Source: Ancylobacter polymorphus (GTDB lineage Bacteria > Pseudomonadota > Alphaproteobacteria > Rhizobiales > Xanthobacteraceae). Taken from it: a stretch of 64,000 bases of DNA. Made by a program: the position numbers and the translations under genes. Below, piece after piece: positions 51,620-60,395 of the stretch. Under the pieces are notes generated by a model. The model was not told the DNA's origin. It was given only the letters and a program-made list of their open reading frames with translations, and did not search any database. The number at the start of each line of letters is the position of its first letter. The stretch's first letter is position 1. The stretch lies in assembly GCF_022836935.1 (NCBI RefSeq), contig NZ_CP083240.1:62001-126000 (forward strand). The letters run 5' to 3'.

Positions 51620-52369
51620 CTATTGCCCCGGCGCTTTCACGGTGATGGTGCAACGCTGATCCTCGCCGGCCGTGCGCGCGGCCTCCCAACAAGCCGCTAC
51701 CGCCTCCCTGTTCGCCTCAACAAGCTGATCGGCCGACGCCACCCGCTGCCATGCTTCCGGGCTGCCGAACGCCATGAGGCTCATGCCGGCCTGCCACGGC
51801 CTTTCGCCCATGACGACGCTGGCGACACGCGGCGCGGCCGAGAACGGCAACAGGCGCGGAAGGAACAGCATCACCAGCGCGCCGGCGAGCAGGCCGACAG
51901 CGAAGGCGACGACAAGCCACCAATTTTGCCGATCGCGCTCCCGCGCGCTGGCGACGTGCGCCGAAAGATTGCGGCCGGCGCGCTCGAGGTCGGACGCCTG
52001 CCGCTCGAGCTGCTGCGCGGCGGTGCGTATAAGGGCCTCGCCGCTGCGCTCGAGGACCGCCGCATAGTGCTGCGCGCCCTGCCGGAGAATGGGTGACTGC
52101 TCTACGCCGTGCATCCGCTCCGCAACATTGTCGAGCGCCTGCACGAGCTGGGCGAGCTGGGGCTTGTAGTCCTGCGCCGGCTCGATCTTTTCGAGCTGGT
52201 CGAAAGCCGCTTCCAGCCCGCGCCGCATCACGGTCATTTCCGCGCCGATCTGCGCGCCCTGCGTCTCGATCGTGCGCCGTAGCGCGTCGAACGCGGCGGC
52301 CGGGTCGCCGGCGTCCTCGTCCAGTGCTTCCGGCTCGATTCCTTCCCTGTCGTCGTCCAGCTCCGCCAT
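51620..52369 (-). CDS. DUF6118-family membrane protein of the mobilization region
   Basis: A 249-residue protein. It has an acidic N-terminus (MAELDDDREGIEPEALDEDA), a long helical, probably coiled-coil part (about 25-145, with ETQGAQIGAEMTVMRRGLE and AAQQLERQASDLERAGRNLS), one membrane span (WWLVVAFAVGLLAGALVMLF, about 152-172) and a C-terminal domain ending in DQRCTITVKAPGQ. I recognise this as the DUF6118 type, which commonly lies next to TraA-like relaxase genes on alphaproteobacterial plasmids; function unknown. The TraA stop is 11 bp upstream, so both are in one operon. Confidence 0.72.
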   Translation of the reverse strand: MAELDDDREGIEPEALDEDAGDPAAAFDALRRTIETQGAQIGAEMTVMRRGLEAAFDQLEKIEPAQDYKPQLAQLVQALDNVAERMHGVEQSPILRQGAQHYAAVLERSGEALIRTAAQQLERQASDLERAGRNLSAHVASARERDRQNWWLVVAFAVGLLAGALVMLFLPRLLPFSAAPRVASVVMGERPWQAGMSLMAFGSPEAWQRVASADQLVEANREAVAACWEAARTAGEDQRCTITVKAPGQ

Positions 52370-52380
52370 GTTCTCCGTGC

Positions 52381-55300
52381 CTACCTTTCCATGCCGATGC
52401 CCCGGCTAAGCCGGTGGCCGCGTGTCATTTCGTCTTGCAGCGCGCGGGCAATGGTCTGCTCGCGGCGAAGCTCCTGACCGATTCCAAGTTCCTGCCGGCG
52501 ATTGCGCAGGATGGAATCTACCTGCGGGTCACGCTCAAGGCTCTTGGTCATGCCGTTCATGTGGCTTTCGACCTTGGCGCGGGCGTCGTCGTGCTGCCAG
52601 CCGCGAAGCTCCCGGCGCTGCCCCTGTAGCTCCTGCCAGCGTTCAACGAACCGCTCGGCCCTGATATTCGGGTCTTGCAGCGCGGCGTTTTCGCGCTTCA
52701 TCCCGTCGATAACATGGGCGACACGCTCCCGGCCGGAAAGCTCGGTCATGGCGCGCGCCGTCGCCGGGTCGTTTTCCAGCGTCGAGCGCATCAAATCTTT
52801 CATGCCGCCGCGCACCTGGTCGAGCTGCTGGCCGGCATCGCGCATTTCCTGCCGCTGCATGTCGAGAACGGGCAGGCCCTCGCGCCGGTGCTGGTCGATC
52901 GACTGATAGGCCCGCGAATATCGGTCAACGGCCGTCTCAAGCGGCGACGGCCCCCGCGCCCGCTCGGCCAGCCGGTCGGGCGCCGGCGCCGGCCGCAAGC
53001 TCCCTTCCCTTTCCGGCCGCTCGCTGCGCTCCTGAGAGGCGGCAGGACGCGCATTGAGCTTGAGGCCGGCGAACATACCGCGCCGCTGCTTCTCGGCCTG
53101 CTGCGGCCTGTTCTGGTCGATCTGTGGGCCGTCCTCGCCGGCGCGGTCTGGCTCGCGGCTCTCGGCCGCCGCGCCGCGCCCGAGTTTCAGGCCCTCGAAC
53201 GGATTGCGGCGCTGCTGTCGATCGCCGGCGAGATCCTCGCGCGGATCTGCACGGAGATCCTGCGCGAGATCCGCGCCAACTTTTTGCGAGGATCTGCGAT
53301 CAAGCGCATGATCCCCGGCCGTCGACTCCCGCTCCGCACGTAGCCCGGCCGCGCGCTCGGCCGGAATCTCGATCTCGCTGCGGATGCCCATTTGCTCCGC
53401 GATCCCGCGCCGCTCGGCAAAGTCGCGGGTATAATCGAGCGTCGTTTCCTTGACGCCCGACCGGGAAAGGCGGCGCTCTAGCTGGCTATAGGCCAGCTCG
53501 CCGGCGTCCTGAACCTTCCATGCGTTCCGGTGCGTCTGCGTCCCATCCGGCAAGGTGACGGGGGTGGAACCCTCATGCTGTAGGCCGATCTTCTCCCCGA
53601 TCTCCGGCGCGGCCTCCTTCATGGCGCGCTCAAGATCGACGCCCCATAGGGTGCGCTGCTCGCCCTTGTCGTTTTCCAGCGTCACGAAATAGCTGCCGGA
53701 TTTCTGCGGGTCATGCTCGAACGGGGCGGCCCCATGCTCGACCAGCCGGCCGGCATTGGTGAACTCGTCCTGTGCGGCGTAGAGCTGCATACCATCACGA
53801 TGCCGGGTCATGGCGACATAGGTTAGGTGCCGGTCCATCGTCCCCGACGCCATCACATAGGACCGATCGACCGTCGCACCCTGATTTTTGTGAATCGTCG
53901 TCGCATAGCCGTGGTCGATCGCCTGATAGTCGCCCATCGGCACGGAAACGCTACGCTCCCGGCCGCCGTCCAGCGTGGCGATGATCCGGCCTTCCTCGAC
54001 ATGCTCGACCGTGCCAAGCATCCCGTTTTTCACGCCAAGGTCGCGGTTGTTCTCCAAGAACACGATGCGGTCGCCGGGCGCGAACTCCCGCTTTCCGTCA
54101 TTGGTCTGGAAGGTCAGCGCGCCGGCGTCCTCGCCCTGCGCCAGCTCGCCCCGGTCCTGTAGCTCGGTCCTGATCGCGTCATTGATCGCCCGAACATCGG
54201 CCCGGCGATGCGCCATCGCTACGCGGGTGCCGTCCGGGCGCTCGTCGCGGTCGGCAAGATAATCCCGCACGATCTGGCCGCGCGCGTCCTCGCCCGTCTC
54301 GGCAAAGCTGATATTGCCATGATCCCGATAGGCTGCCAGCCCCTCGGCCGTCCGGTGCGTGGCGAAGTCAACCGACGCCTCCCGCTGCCAGTCCACGCGC
54401 TGCCGGCGTATCTCGGACAGCTCGGCATGGCCGATTTCCTCCGTGATCGCCCGGAACGGTGCGCCGGCCCCGATCGCCTGTAGCTGCTCATGGTCGCCTA
54501 CAAGGACGATCTTCGCCCCGCGCGCCTCGGCCTCGCCAACGAAGCGGGCGAGCTGGCGGCTCCCGACCATGCCGGCCTCGTCGATCACGAACACGTCGCC
54601 GCGGCCGATCGTGCCGCGGTCGTTCTCCCAACCGCGGGACCATGACGCGAGGGTGCGGCTCTGGATGCCGGAACTTTCCTCCAAGCCCTCGGCCGCCTTC
54701 CCCGACAAGGCCGCACCGTGGACCTGATAGCCCTCGGCCTCCCATGCCTCGCGCGCCGCCGCGAGCATGGTGGACTTGCCAGCGCCGGCATAGCCGACAA
54801 CGGCCGCGATCCGCTCCGGCCCGGTGATATGCTCGATCGCCCGGCGCTGCTCGTCGGACAACCGGGCGGAAGCATCGCCGGCGCTGCGCTGAATGGCGGC
54901 GTCCTGCCGCTCTATGGCGCGCTCGACATGCCGGCGATCGACGCCATGACCATGCGCGCCGTGCATCCGCTGCGCGCTCTCGATCATGCCGGATTCGATC
55001 TCGACCATTTCGCGGGTCGAATAGCGGGCAAGCTCGATCTCGCCCGTTGCCGGGTCGGCCCGCTCGGGCTGAAGCTCGACCAGCGCCGGCGAGGCCATCA
55101 CCTTGGCGAACGCGCTCTGAAACTCCTGCGGATCGTCGTTGATGTAGCGATGCAGCGCCCGCGCAACGTCGTGCCGGTCGAACACGCTCTTTTCCCCGGT
55201 GATGAGGGTTAGAACCTGCTCGGGCTTCTCCCGGATCAACTCGGCATTGCGCCGGGCCGCTTCCTCGTCCAGCCGCGCCCGCGATACGTCGAGGCCGCGC

Positions 55301-55986
55301 CGCTCCATCTGCGTGGCATGGACGCCCATATGTTCGGTTGGCGCGATCTCTAGCCCGCGCTCCATATGCGAACGATGGTCGATGCGAATATCTAGCCCGG
55401 CCATCGCAAGCCGCTCGTTGGCGATCCCCTCCCATCGCTGGCGAAGGTCGCGGAGCTGCATATCTGTCGTCGGCAGGTCGTGCGCCAACAGCCATTTGTT
55501 TTCGCGCTCAAGATAGGTCTTGTCGCCTAGCCCGTCCTCCGTCACCTGCCGCGTGGTCATAAGAATGTGGGCATGGTGATTGCGAACGTCGCTCGCCTCG
55601 TGCGGCGCATGAATGGCGAAGTCCACGGCCGCGCCGTAGCGGTCGGCCAGCTCCTGCGCCATCTCCCGCGCCGCCTCTAGCCGCTGCTCGGCCGATAGCT
55701 CATGCGGCAAGGCAATCTCGAACTCCCGCGCAACGCGGGCATCCTTGCGCTTCTCGGCAAACTCGGCGGCGTTCCACAAGTCCGACCGATCCCGCGCCCA
55801 ATCGGCTGAAACGCCTTCGGGCAAGACGATCTCGGCATGTTCAACGCCCTGCTTGCGGCTGAAATCATGCGTGATCCCGTCGCGTTCGTTGGTCAGCTTC
55901 TCCCCGGCACGATAAGCCATTGAGGCGACGGCGCTACGGCCGCCCGCCCGCGAAACTGGCTTCATGCTCAAATGGTAGATCGCCAA
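52381..55986 (-). CDS. traA: Ti-type conjugative relaxase/helicase TraA (MobQ)
   Basis: A 1201-residue two-part protein. The N-terminal MobA/MobL relaxase domain (1-220) starts AIYHLSMKPVSRAGGRSAVA, has the catalytic-type tyrosine region near SMAYRAGEKL and the metal-binding three-histidine motif in DVRNHHAHILMTTRQV. The central TraI-like superfamily-1 helicase (about 390-760) has Walker A VVGYAGAGKSTMLAAAREA, DEAGMVGSRQLARFV and GYATTIHKNQGATVDR. The C-terminal 350 residues are charged and coiled-coil rich. It nicks oriT and unwinds the strand for transfer. TTG at 55986 (GAGGCAACGGG upstream) matches family starts. oriT lies 59 bp upstream. No type IV secretion genes are seen, so the plasmid is mobilizable. 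Confidence 0.92.
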   Translation of the reverse strand: MAIYHLSMKPVSRAGGRSAVASMAYRAGEKLTNERDGITHDFSRKQGVEHAEIVLPEGVSADWARDRSDLWNAAEFAEKRKDARVAREFEIALPHELSAEQRLEAAREMAQELADRYGAAVDFAIHAPHEASDVRNHHAHILMTTRQVTEDGLGDKTYLERENKWLLAHDLPTTDMQLRDLRQRWEGIANERLAMAGLDIRIDHRSHMERGLEIAPTEHMGVHATQMERRGLDVSRARLDEEAARRNAELIREKPEQVLTLITGEKSVFDRHDVARALHRYINDDPQEFQSAFAKVMASPALVELQPERADPATGEIELARYSTREMVEIESGMIESAQRMHGAHGHGVDRRHVERAIERQDAAIQRSAGDASARLSDEQRRAIEHITGPERIAAVVGYAGAGKSTMLAAAREAWEAEGYQVHGAALSGKAAEGLEESSGIQSRTLASWSRGWENDRGTIGRGDVFVIDEAGMVGSRQLARFVGEAEARGAKIVLVGDHEQLQAIGAGAPFRAITEEIGHAELSEIRRQRVDWQREASVDFATHRTAEGLAAYRDHGNISFAETGEDARGQIVRDYLADRDERPDGTRVAMAHRRADVRAINDAIRTELQDRGELAQGEDAGALTFQTNDGKREFAPGDRIVFLENNRDLGVKNGMLGTVEHVEEGRIIATLDGGRERSVSVPMGDYQAIDHGYATTIHKNQGATVDRSYVMASGTMDRHLTYVAMTRHRDGMQLYAAQDEFTNAGRLVEHGAAPFEHDPQKSGSYFVTLENDKGEQRTLWGVDLERAMKEAAPEIGEKIGLQHEGSTPVTLPDGTQTHRNAWKVQDAGELAYSQLERRLSRSGVKETTLDYTRDFAERRGIAEQMGIRSEIEIPAERAAGLRAERESTAGDHALDRRSSQKVGADLAQDLRADPREDLAGDRQQRRNPFEGLKLGRGAAAESREPDRAGEDGPQIDQNRPQQAEKQRRGMFAGLKLNARPAASQERSERPEREGSLRPAPAPDRLAERARGPSPLETAVDRYSRAYQSIDQHRREGLPVLDMQRQEMRDAGQQLDQVRGGMKDLMRSTLENDPATARAMTELSGRERVAHVIDGMKRENAALQDPNIRAERFVERWQELQGQRRELRGWQHDDARAKVESHMNGMTKSLERDPQVDSILRNRRQELGIGQELRREQTIARALQDEMTRGHRLSRGIGMER

Positions 55987-56044
55987 CCCGTTGCCTCGAT
56001 CTAGTTTCCGCCTTTCCCGCCAGCCTCCAAGCTGGCGGCGCGCT

Positions 56045-56074
56045 GAGTTGCATAGCAACTCGTAAGTGCGCCCT
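56045..56074. other. oriT: oriT of RSF1010/MobQ type with nic site
   Basis: A perfect 7-bp inverted repeat GAGTTGC (56045-56051), ATA, GCAACTC (56055-56061) is followed by GTAAGTGCGCCCT (56062-56074). TAAGTGCG/CCCT is the nick-region consensus of RSF1010-like and Ti-type MobQ plasmids; the nick would fall between 56070 and 56071. It lies in the 267-bp gap between the divergent traA and NYN genes, the usual place. Nothing else was recognised in that gap. Confidence 0.88.
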
Positions 56075-56253
56075 TCTCAACTCAATCGCTACGCTATTTC
56101 GTCGCTCGGTGTGGCGCTTGCGGCAAGGTCGATGCGATGAACTGAGGCCCTGATTGTGCTGCAAAGCCGCCAAAAATTCAAGGTAGCGCATAATCGTGTT
56201 TGGTGACGCTGCTTGCATCGGATAGACTTCGGCTCAAATGGGAGTGCAGACCG

Positions 56254-57030
56254 ATGGCAATAGACAGCGCCGGAACACTTGCGTTGCTGATCGACGGCGA
56301 TAATGCCACCCCGAAAATCATAACCGGGCTGCTGGCTGAGATCGCCAACTATGGCACCGCCAGCGTCAAGCGCATCTATGGCGATTGGACCAAGCCGAAC
56401 CTCAACGGCTGGAAAGAGTGCCTGCTGGAACACTCGATTCAGCCGGTCCAGCAATTCGCCTATACGACCGGGAAGAACGCAACGGACGGCGCGATGATTA
56501 TCGACGCGATGGACTTGCTCTATACCGGCCGCTTCTCCGGTTTCTGCATCGTCTCAAGTGATAGCGACTTTGCCCGCCTGGCCGCGCGCATCCGTGAGCA
56601 AGGCGTCATCGTCTATGGGTTCGGGGAGCGCAAGACGCCCCGCCCCTTCATCACCGCTTGCGACAAGTTCGTCTATTTCGACGTGCTCAACACGGCCGGG
56701 GAACAGAAGGAAGCGGAAGCCGTCACCGCGCCTAAAGCGGCCGCCGCCAAGCCTGCACCGGCGAAAGCGGCACTCGATCGCGCTGCCCTCGACATGCTGG
56801 CGAAAGCTGTCACCGCCTCGGCCGACGAAGACGGCCGCGCTAATCTGGCCCGCGTCGGCGCGCACCTGGCGAAACAATCGCCGGATTTCGACGCCCGTAA
56901 CTATGGCTTTCCCCGCCTCTCCGATCTGGTCGAGGCGTCGGGCATTGTCGAGGTCGAGCGCATTGGCGAAAATCCGAAAATTATCATGGTTCGCCTCAAG
57001 GGCGGGCCAACCCCTCGCCCCGCTAGATAG
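56254..57030 (+). CDS. NYN-domain ribonuclease-like protein with LOTUS/OST-HTH domain
   Basis: A 258-residue protein. The N-terminal NYN (PIN-like) domain (1-150) has the acidic metal-site residues in ALLIDGDNATPK, KNATDGAMIIDAMDLL and CIVSSDSDFARLAARIRE. After an alanine-rich linker comes a LOTUS/OST-HTH domain (about 180-250) with the family pattern RVGAHLAKQSPDFDARNYGF and SDLVEASGIVEVE. Such LabA/DUF88 proteins are predicted RNA-binding nucleases. ATG 56254 is chosen over upstream starts because it begins the domain and has GGGAG. It starts the traD-like-traG operon, beside oriT, where its job is unknown: it could act on RNA or on single-stranded transfer DNA. Confidence 0.82.
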   Translation: MAIDSAGTLALLIDGDNATPKIITGLLAEIANYGTASVKRIYGDWTKPNLNGWKECLLEHSIQPVQQFAYTTGKNATDGAMIIDAMDLLYTGRFSGFCIVSSDSDFARLAARIREQGVIVYGFGERKTPRPFITACDKFVYFDVLNTAGEQKEAEAVTAPKAAAAKPAPAKAALDRAALDMLAKAVTASADEDGRANLARVGAHLAKQSPDFDARNYGFPRLSDLVEASGIVEVERIGENPKIIMVRLKGGPTPRPAR

Positions 57031-57043
57031 AAGGAAACGACAC

Positions 57044-57354
57044 ATGGCGCGCAAGACGATCGAACAGCGGTTGGCCGAGCTGGATGCGCAGCGCGCCACG
57101 CTCAAGGCCCGGCTCGGCTCGGCAAACAGGAGCGCGCCAACGATACCCGCCGCAAGGTGCTGCTCGGCGCGCTCGTTCTGCATCGCCTCGAAAGCGGCAA
57201 GGATGAGGAATTTTCCCGACGCCTCCGCGAATGGCTCAAGCGCGAGCTGCCCGACTTCCTGACGCGCCCTGGCGATAAGGAACTCTTTGCCGATCTGATC
57301 GCCAACGCGCCGGCCAGGGAGACAACAGACAGCGCCGGGGGGGCCGCCTCATGA
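57044..57354 (+). pseudogene. Small conjugal transfer protein (TraD/MobC-like), frameshifted
   Basis: From the ATG at 57044 (AGAAGGAAACGACAC ribosome site) the frame reads MARKTIEQRLAELDAQRATL and KARLG, then leaves its proper course. The proper continuation, KQERANDTRRKVLLGALVLH and LESGKDEEFSRRLREWLKRE, is in another frame ending at 57354. The cause is visible: GGCTC occurs twice in tandem (57111-57115, 57116-57120). Removing one copy restores one frame of about 100 codons giving ARLGKQERANDTRR, as in Ti-type TraD/MobC accessory proteins that assist the relaxase at oriT. The stop overlaps the traG start. Confidence 0.78.
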
Positions 57355-59015
57355 ATCAGGCGACGTTAGCCTGGGCCGCGTTCAAGAACATGATGCGGCA
57401 GGCTGCGCGTGATCCGCTATGGGCGTTCCTATCCCTGCTCGCCCTGCCCTTCCGCATCTGGAAACCGCTTCTCGGGCTTCTGTTCATCCTCATCATAACC
57501 CTGTTCGTGGTCGGCTTCGGCGGCCGGTTCTTCCTCGAACAAATGGGCTTCGGCCCCGGCTCGGTTCCCTTCATCGCGCTCGATCTCGTCACGCTGCTGG
57601 TGCTGGCCGCGATCACCTTCCGGCTCGTCACCAATCCGCTGATTATCCATTTCGGGGATATGGACGGCGAAACCCACGGCTCGGCCCGCTTCGCCACCGA
57701 CAAGGAAACCGCCGCCCTTGCCCGCGCCGATTCCGGCCTGCTGATCGGCCGCGACGGCAAAACGGGAAAGCTCCTGCGCTATGACGGCCCGGCCCACCTG
57801 CTGACGATGGCCCCGACGCGCACCGGCAAAGGGGTGGGAACCATCATCCCTAACCTGCTCACGGCCGACCGCTCCGTGATCTGCATCGACCCCAAGGGCG
57901 AAAATGCCAAGATCGCCGGCCACGCCCGCCAGACCTTCGGCCCGGTCCACGTCCTCGACCCCTTCGGCGTCACCGGCCAGCCCTCGGCCGCCTTCAATCC
58001 TCTCGACCAGCTCGACCCGGCCGGCCTCGATGTCGCGGAAGATGCAAGCACCTTGGCCGACGCCCTCGTGTTCGATGAACCGGGCATGGCCGGCGAGGCG
58101 CATTGGAACGAGGAAGCCAAGGCGCTCATTGCCGGCCTGATCCTCCATATTGCCGCCAGCGAGCCGCGCGACAGGCGAAACCTCGCTACCCTGCGCGAAG
58201 CTCTCACCCTCGCCCCTGAAGCCTTCGCGGCGCTCCTGAAGGACATGCAGGCGTCAACGGCCGCCGGCGGCCTGATCGCCCGCGCCGCAAACCGCCACCT
58301 CGGCAAATCCGACCGGGAAGCGGCCGGCGTCCTCTCGGCCGCGCAGCGCCATACCCATTTCCTCGACAGCCCCCGCATGGTCGCGGTCCTCGGCCGATCC
58401 GATTTCCGCTTTGCCAATCTCAAGCGCCGCAACGCCTCGGTGTTCCTCGTCCTGCCGCCCGATCGCCTCGCCACCTATTCCCGCTGGCTGCGTCTGCTCG
58501 TCGCGCAAAGCCTGACCGACATGGCGCGCGACCCCGCCAAGCCGGCCGTGCCGGTCCTCTACCTGCTGGATGAGTTCGCCGCCCTCGGCCACCTCGCCCC
58601 CGTCGAGCGCGCAATGGGCCTCATGGCCGGCTATGGCGTCCAGCTCTGGCCGATCCTGCAAGACGTTCACCAGCTCCGCGCCACCTACGGGCAACGCGCC
58701 GGAACCTTCCTGTCAAACGCCGGCGTCCTACAGGTGTTCGGTGTCAACGATCACGACAGCGCCCGCCTCGTCTCCGATCTGCTCGGGCAGGAAACCGTGG
58801 TGTTCCAGACCATGAGCCGGGCGCTCGATTCCGAAAAATCCGGCCTCTCCTATGGCGAGCAACACACGGCCCGGCCGCTGCTGACCCCCGATGAGGTCCG
58901 CAACCTGCCGCAGCATGTCGAATTGCTGTTCCTCGCCGGGCAACGGCCGATCGTCGCCGGCAAGCTCGCCTATTACGCCGATGCAGAATTCCGGGGGCTG
59001 TTCGACCAAGCATAA
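57351..59015 (+). CDS. traG: Type IV coupling protein TraG/VirD4
   Basis: A 554-residue coupling ATPase. Two or three membrane segments are at the N-terminus (FLSLLALPFRIW, LLGLLFILIITLFVVGFGG, FIALDLVTLLVLAAITFRL). The cytoplasmic part has Walker A APTRTGKGVGTIIPNLL, the DPKGENAKIAGH block, and Walker B VLYLLDEFAALGHL. Length is slightly below the usual 600-650. It links the relaxase-DNA complex to a type IV secretion channel, which would have to be supplied by another plasmid. ATG at 57351 overlaps the previous stop (ATGA). Confidence 0.9.
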   Translation: MNQATLAWAAFKNMMRQAARDPLWAFLSLLALPFRIWKPLLGLLFILIITLFVVGFGGRFFLEQMGFGPGSVPFIALDLVTLLVLAAITFRLVTNPLIIHFGDMDGETHGSARFATDKETAALARADSGLLIGRDGKTGKLLRYDGPAHLLTMAPTRTGKGVGTIIPNLLTADRSVICIDPKGENAKIAGHARQTFGPVHVLDPFGVTGQPSAAFNPLDQLDPAGLDVAEDASTLADALVFDEPGMAGEAHWNEEAKALIAGLILHIAASEPRDRRNLATLREALTLAPEAFAALLKDMQASTAAGGLIARAANRHLGKSDREAAGVLSAAQRHTHFLDSPRMVAVLGRSDFRFANLKRRNASVFLVLPPDRLATYSRWLRLLVAQSLTDMARDPAKPAVPVLYLLDEFAALGHLAPVERAMGLMAGYGVQLWPILQDVHQLRATYGQRAGTFLSNAGVLQVFGVNDHDSARLVSDLLGQETVVFQTMSRALDSEKSGLSYGEQHTARPLLTPDEVRNLPQHVELLFLAGQRPIVAGKLAYYADAEFRGLFDQA

Positions 59016-59026
59016 AGGATGAAACC

Positions 59027-59416
59027 ATGACCGACACCGATGCGCCCGAATGGCCCGATCCCGCCGACAAGGCCCATGCCGTTGAACAGGCCAAGCAGCT
59101 CCGTGACCAGGCCGCCAAGGGCGGCTTGCGGTTTGAAGCCTATCTGCCGCCGTCGCTGGCCCTGTGGCTGCTCGATCTGATCGAACAGGACACGTTCCTT
59201 GATCCGTCCGAAGCCGTGTTCGTGATCCTGGGCGAGCATAAGGAGCTGGCACCCCATGCCGATCTGCGCCGGGAACTACTCAAGCGCCGCATACAGGTGG
59301 CGGCCGATGATTCCCGACCGGGTATTTCGATGGAAGAAATGAAAGCCCTACTGCGCGAAAAGCGCGAAGCCCCCCTGCCCGAGCCGGCCAGATGGGAAAA
59401 GCGGTCCCGGCGCTGA
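59027..59416 (+). CDS. Conserved hypothetical protein of the mobilization operon
   Basis: A 129-residue acidic-then-basic protein starting MTDTDAPEWPDPADKAHAVE, with a helical core LRFEAYLPPSLALWLLDLIE and FLDPSEAVFVILGEHKELAP, and a basic end WEKRSRR. It has the look of a small DNA-binding or ribbon-helix-helix-like accessory protein (strand RFEAYLPPSLALWLLDLI followed by two helices). It lies 11 bp after traG with an AAAGGATGAAACC ribosome site, so it is the last gene of the operon. Function not recognised. Confidence 0.7.
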   Translation: MTDTDAPEWPDPADKAHAVEQAKQLRDQAAKGGLRFEAYLPPSLALWLLDLIEQDTFLDPSEAVFVILGEHKELAPHADLRRELLKRRIQVAADDSRPGISMEEMKALLREKREAPLPEPARWEKRSRR

Positions 59417-59538
59417 CGCACCGGGGCTTCTCTCTTGCGGCCCTCCGGTCACTTCGGCGCTATGTGGGAGCGCGTTCCCTCCGGGCCGGGGCCGGCTGCT
59501 CGCCGGCATCGCTCAACCAGGCCACACCCGCGACGCTA

Positions 59539-59590
59539 GCCCCCGGCCGTCCCGCTCTCATCATCTAGGGCCGTAGGGACGGCCGGGGGC
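59539..59590. terminator. Large perfect hairpin between the mobilization and toxin-antitoxin operons
   Basis: Arms of 15 bp (59539-59553, GCCCCCGGCCGTCCC; 59576-59590 inverted) enclose a 22-nt loop. It is placed between convergent operons, 120 bp after the 129-aa gene and 50 bp before the antitoxin stop. No T tract, so a bidirectional structural terminator or a protein/replication structure. Otherwise 59417-59640 holds no gene. Confidence 0.6.
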
Positions 59591-59605
59591 GGGATGCAGG
59601 CAGAC

Positions 59606-59646
59606 AACTTGCCAAATTGCTTGTTTGCCAACTTGCCAGCAATCAG
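59606..59646. repeat. TTGC/GCAA repeat cluster with one TTGCCAGCAA site
   Basis: A run of TTGCC/GGCAA-type words (TTGCCAAATTGC, TTTGCCAA, TTGCCAGCAA at 59633-59642, CAGGCAA). The last is an exact copy of the site repeated around the partition genes. Confidence 0.6.
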
Positions 59647-59960
59647 GCAATCGCCTCAAGGCCCCTTTTCTGAATAACGGTCAGCAGCCGCAGCGCCGGG
59701 CCGCCGGGCTTCTTCACCCCACGTTCCCAATCTGACACCAGCCCCTTACTCACGTTGAGATAGCGGGCAAAGACAGGCTGCGAGATACGCTCACGCTCAC
59801 GAATAGAACGGATTTCCTCGGGGGTCAGCGGCTCAACGGTTGTCAGACACCCCTCGTCAAATTCGCGCATCGTCTGCTTGTCGATCGCGCCGGACTCATA
59901 GAAGCCTTCCATCATCTCATGGACGGCCGCCAGAGCTTCACTCTTGTAAGTCTTGCTCAT
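59643..59960 (-). CDS. HTH_XRE antitoxin (NadS/HigA-2 type)
   Basis: A 105-residue antitoxin. The N-terminal helical part (MSKTYKSEALAAVHEMMEGF) precedes an HTH (LTPEEIRSIRERERISQPVF, ARYLNVSKGLVSDWERGVKKPGGPALRLL), the pattern of antitoxins paired with RelE-like toxins of the HigB-2/NadS type. The start ATG at 59960 lies inside the end of the toxin gene (23-bp overlap), the usual toxin-first order. Confidence 0.82.
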   Translation of the reverse strand: MSKTYKSEALAAVHEMMEGFYESGAIDKQTMREFDEGCLTTVEPLTPEEIRSIRERERISQPVFARYLNVSKGLVSDWERGVKKPGGPALRLLTVIQKRGLEAIA

Positions 59961-60327
59961 CGCAATTCACCTCGAACATTCGACCCGCAGCAACTTCCGC
60001 GTCCATCTGCGCATCTGCAAACCCCAAGACCAGCTTTGCGGCCTTCTTCAAGTAGGCTTCTTCCGCATCATCAAGGTTCGCCATATCGCTCTTGGCAAAC
60101 CCGAACGCGAAAACCGCCCTCGTCTCCGCGCGGAAGAAAACCAGCGTTCGGAAGCCGCCAGACTTTCCAGCGCCGGGCCGCGCTACTCGTTGCTTGATAA
60201 GGCCGGCCCCTAGATCGGCGTCGATCTGGCCGCGCTCAGCCCGCTCTACAGCCTCACAAAGCATCGCGTCAGAGATTTTCTCCTTTCGGGCAAACTTGTG
60301 AAACCGGCTGTTTTTGAAAACCCTCAC
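59938..60327 (-). CDS. RelE-like toxin (HigB-2/DUF1044 type)
   Basis: A 129-residue toxin. From the GTG at 60327 (GAGGAAGTCGC ribosome site) it reads MRVFKNSRFHKFARKEKISD, then GLIKQRVARPGAGKSGGFRT, FRAETRAVFAFGFAKSDMAN and AYLKKAAKLVLGF, the typical line-up of the RelE-like DUF1044 family: basic strand region, GGFR motif and terminal helix. The frame is open 10 codons further, but those lack conservation. It likely stabilises the plasmid together with the antitoxin gene it overlaps. Confidence 0.82.
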   Translation of the reverse strand: MRVFKNSRFHKFARKEKISDAMLCEAVERAERGQIDADLGAGLIKQRVARPGAGKSGGFRTLVFFRAETRAVFAFGFAKSDMANLDDAEEAYLKKAAKLVLGFADAQMDAEVAAGRMFEVNCDEQDLQE

Positions 60328-60395
60328 GCGACTTCCTCGCCCCTGAATGTATGACACATAGCGTTACACTTCAAGGCCCTTACCGCATCGCCGCT

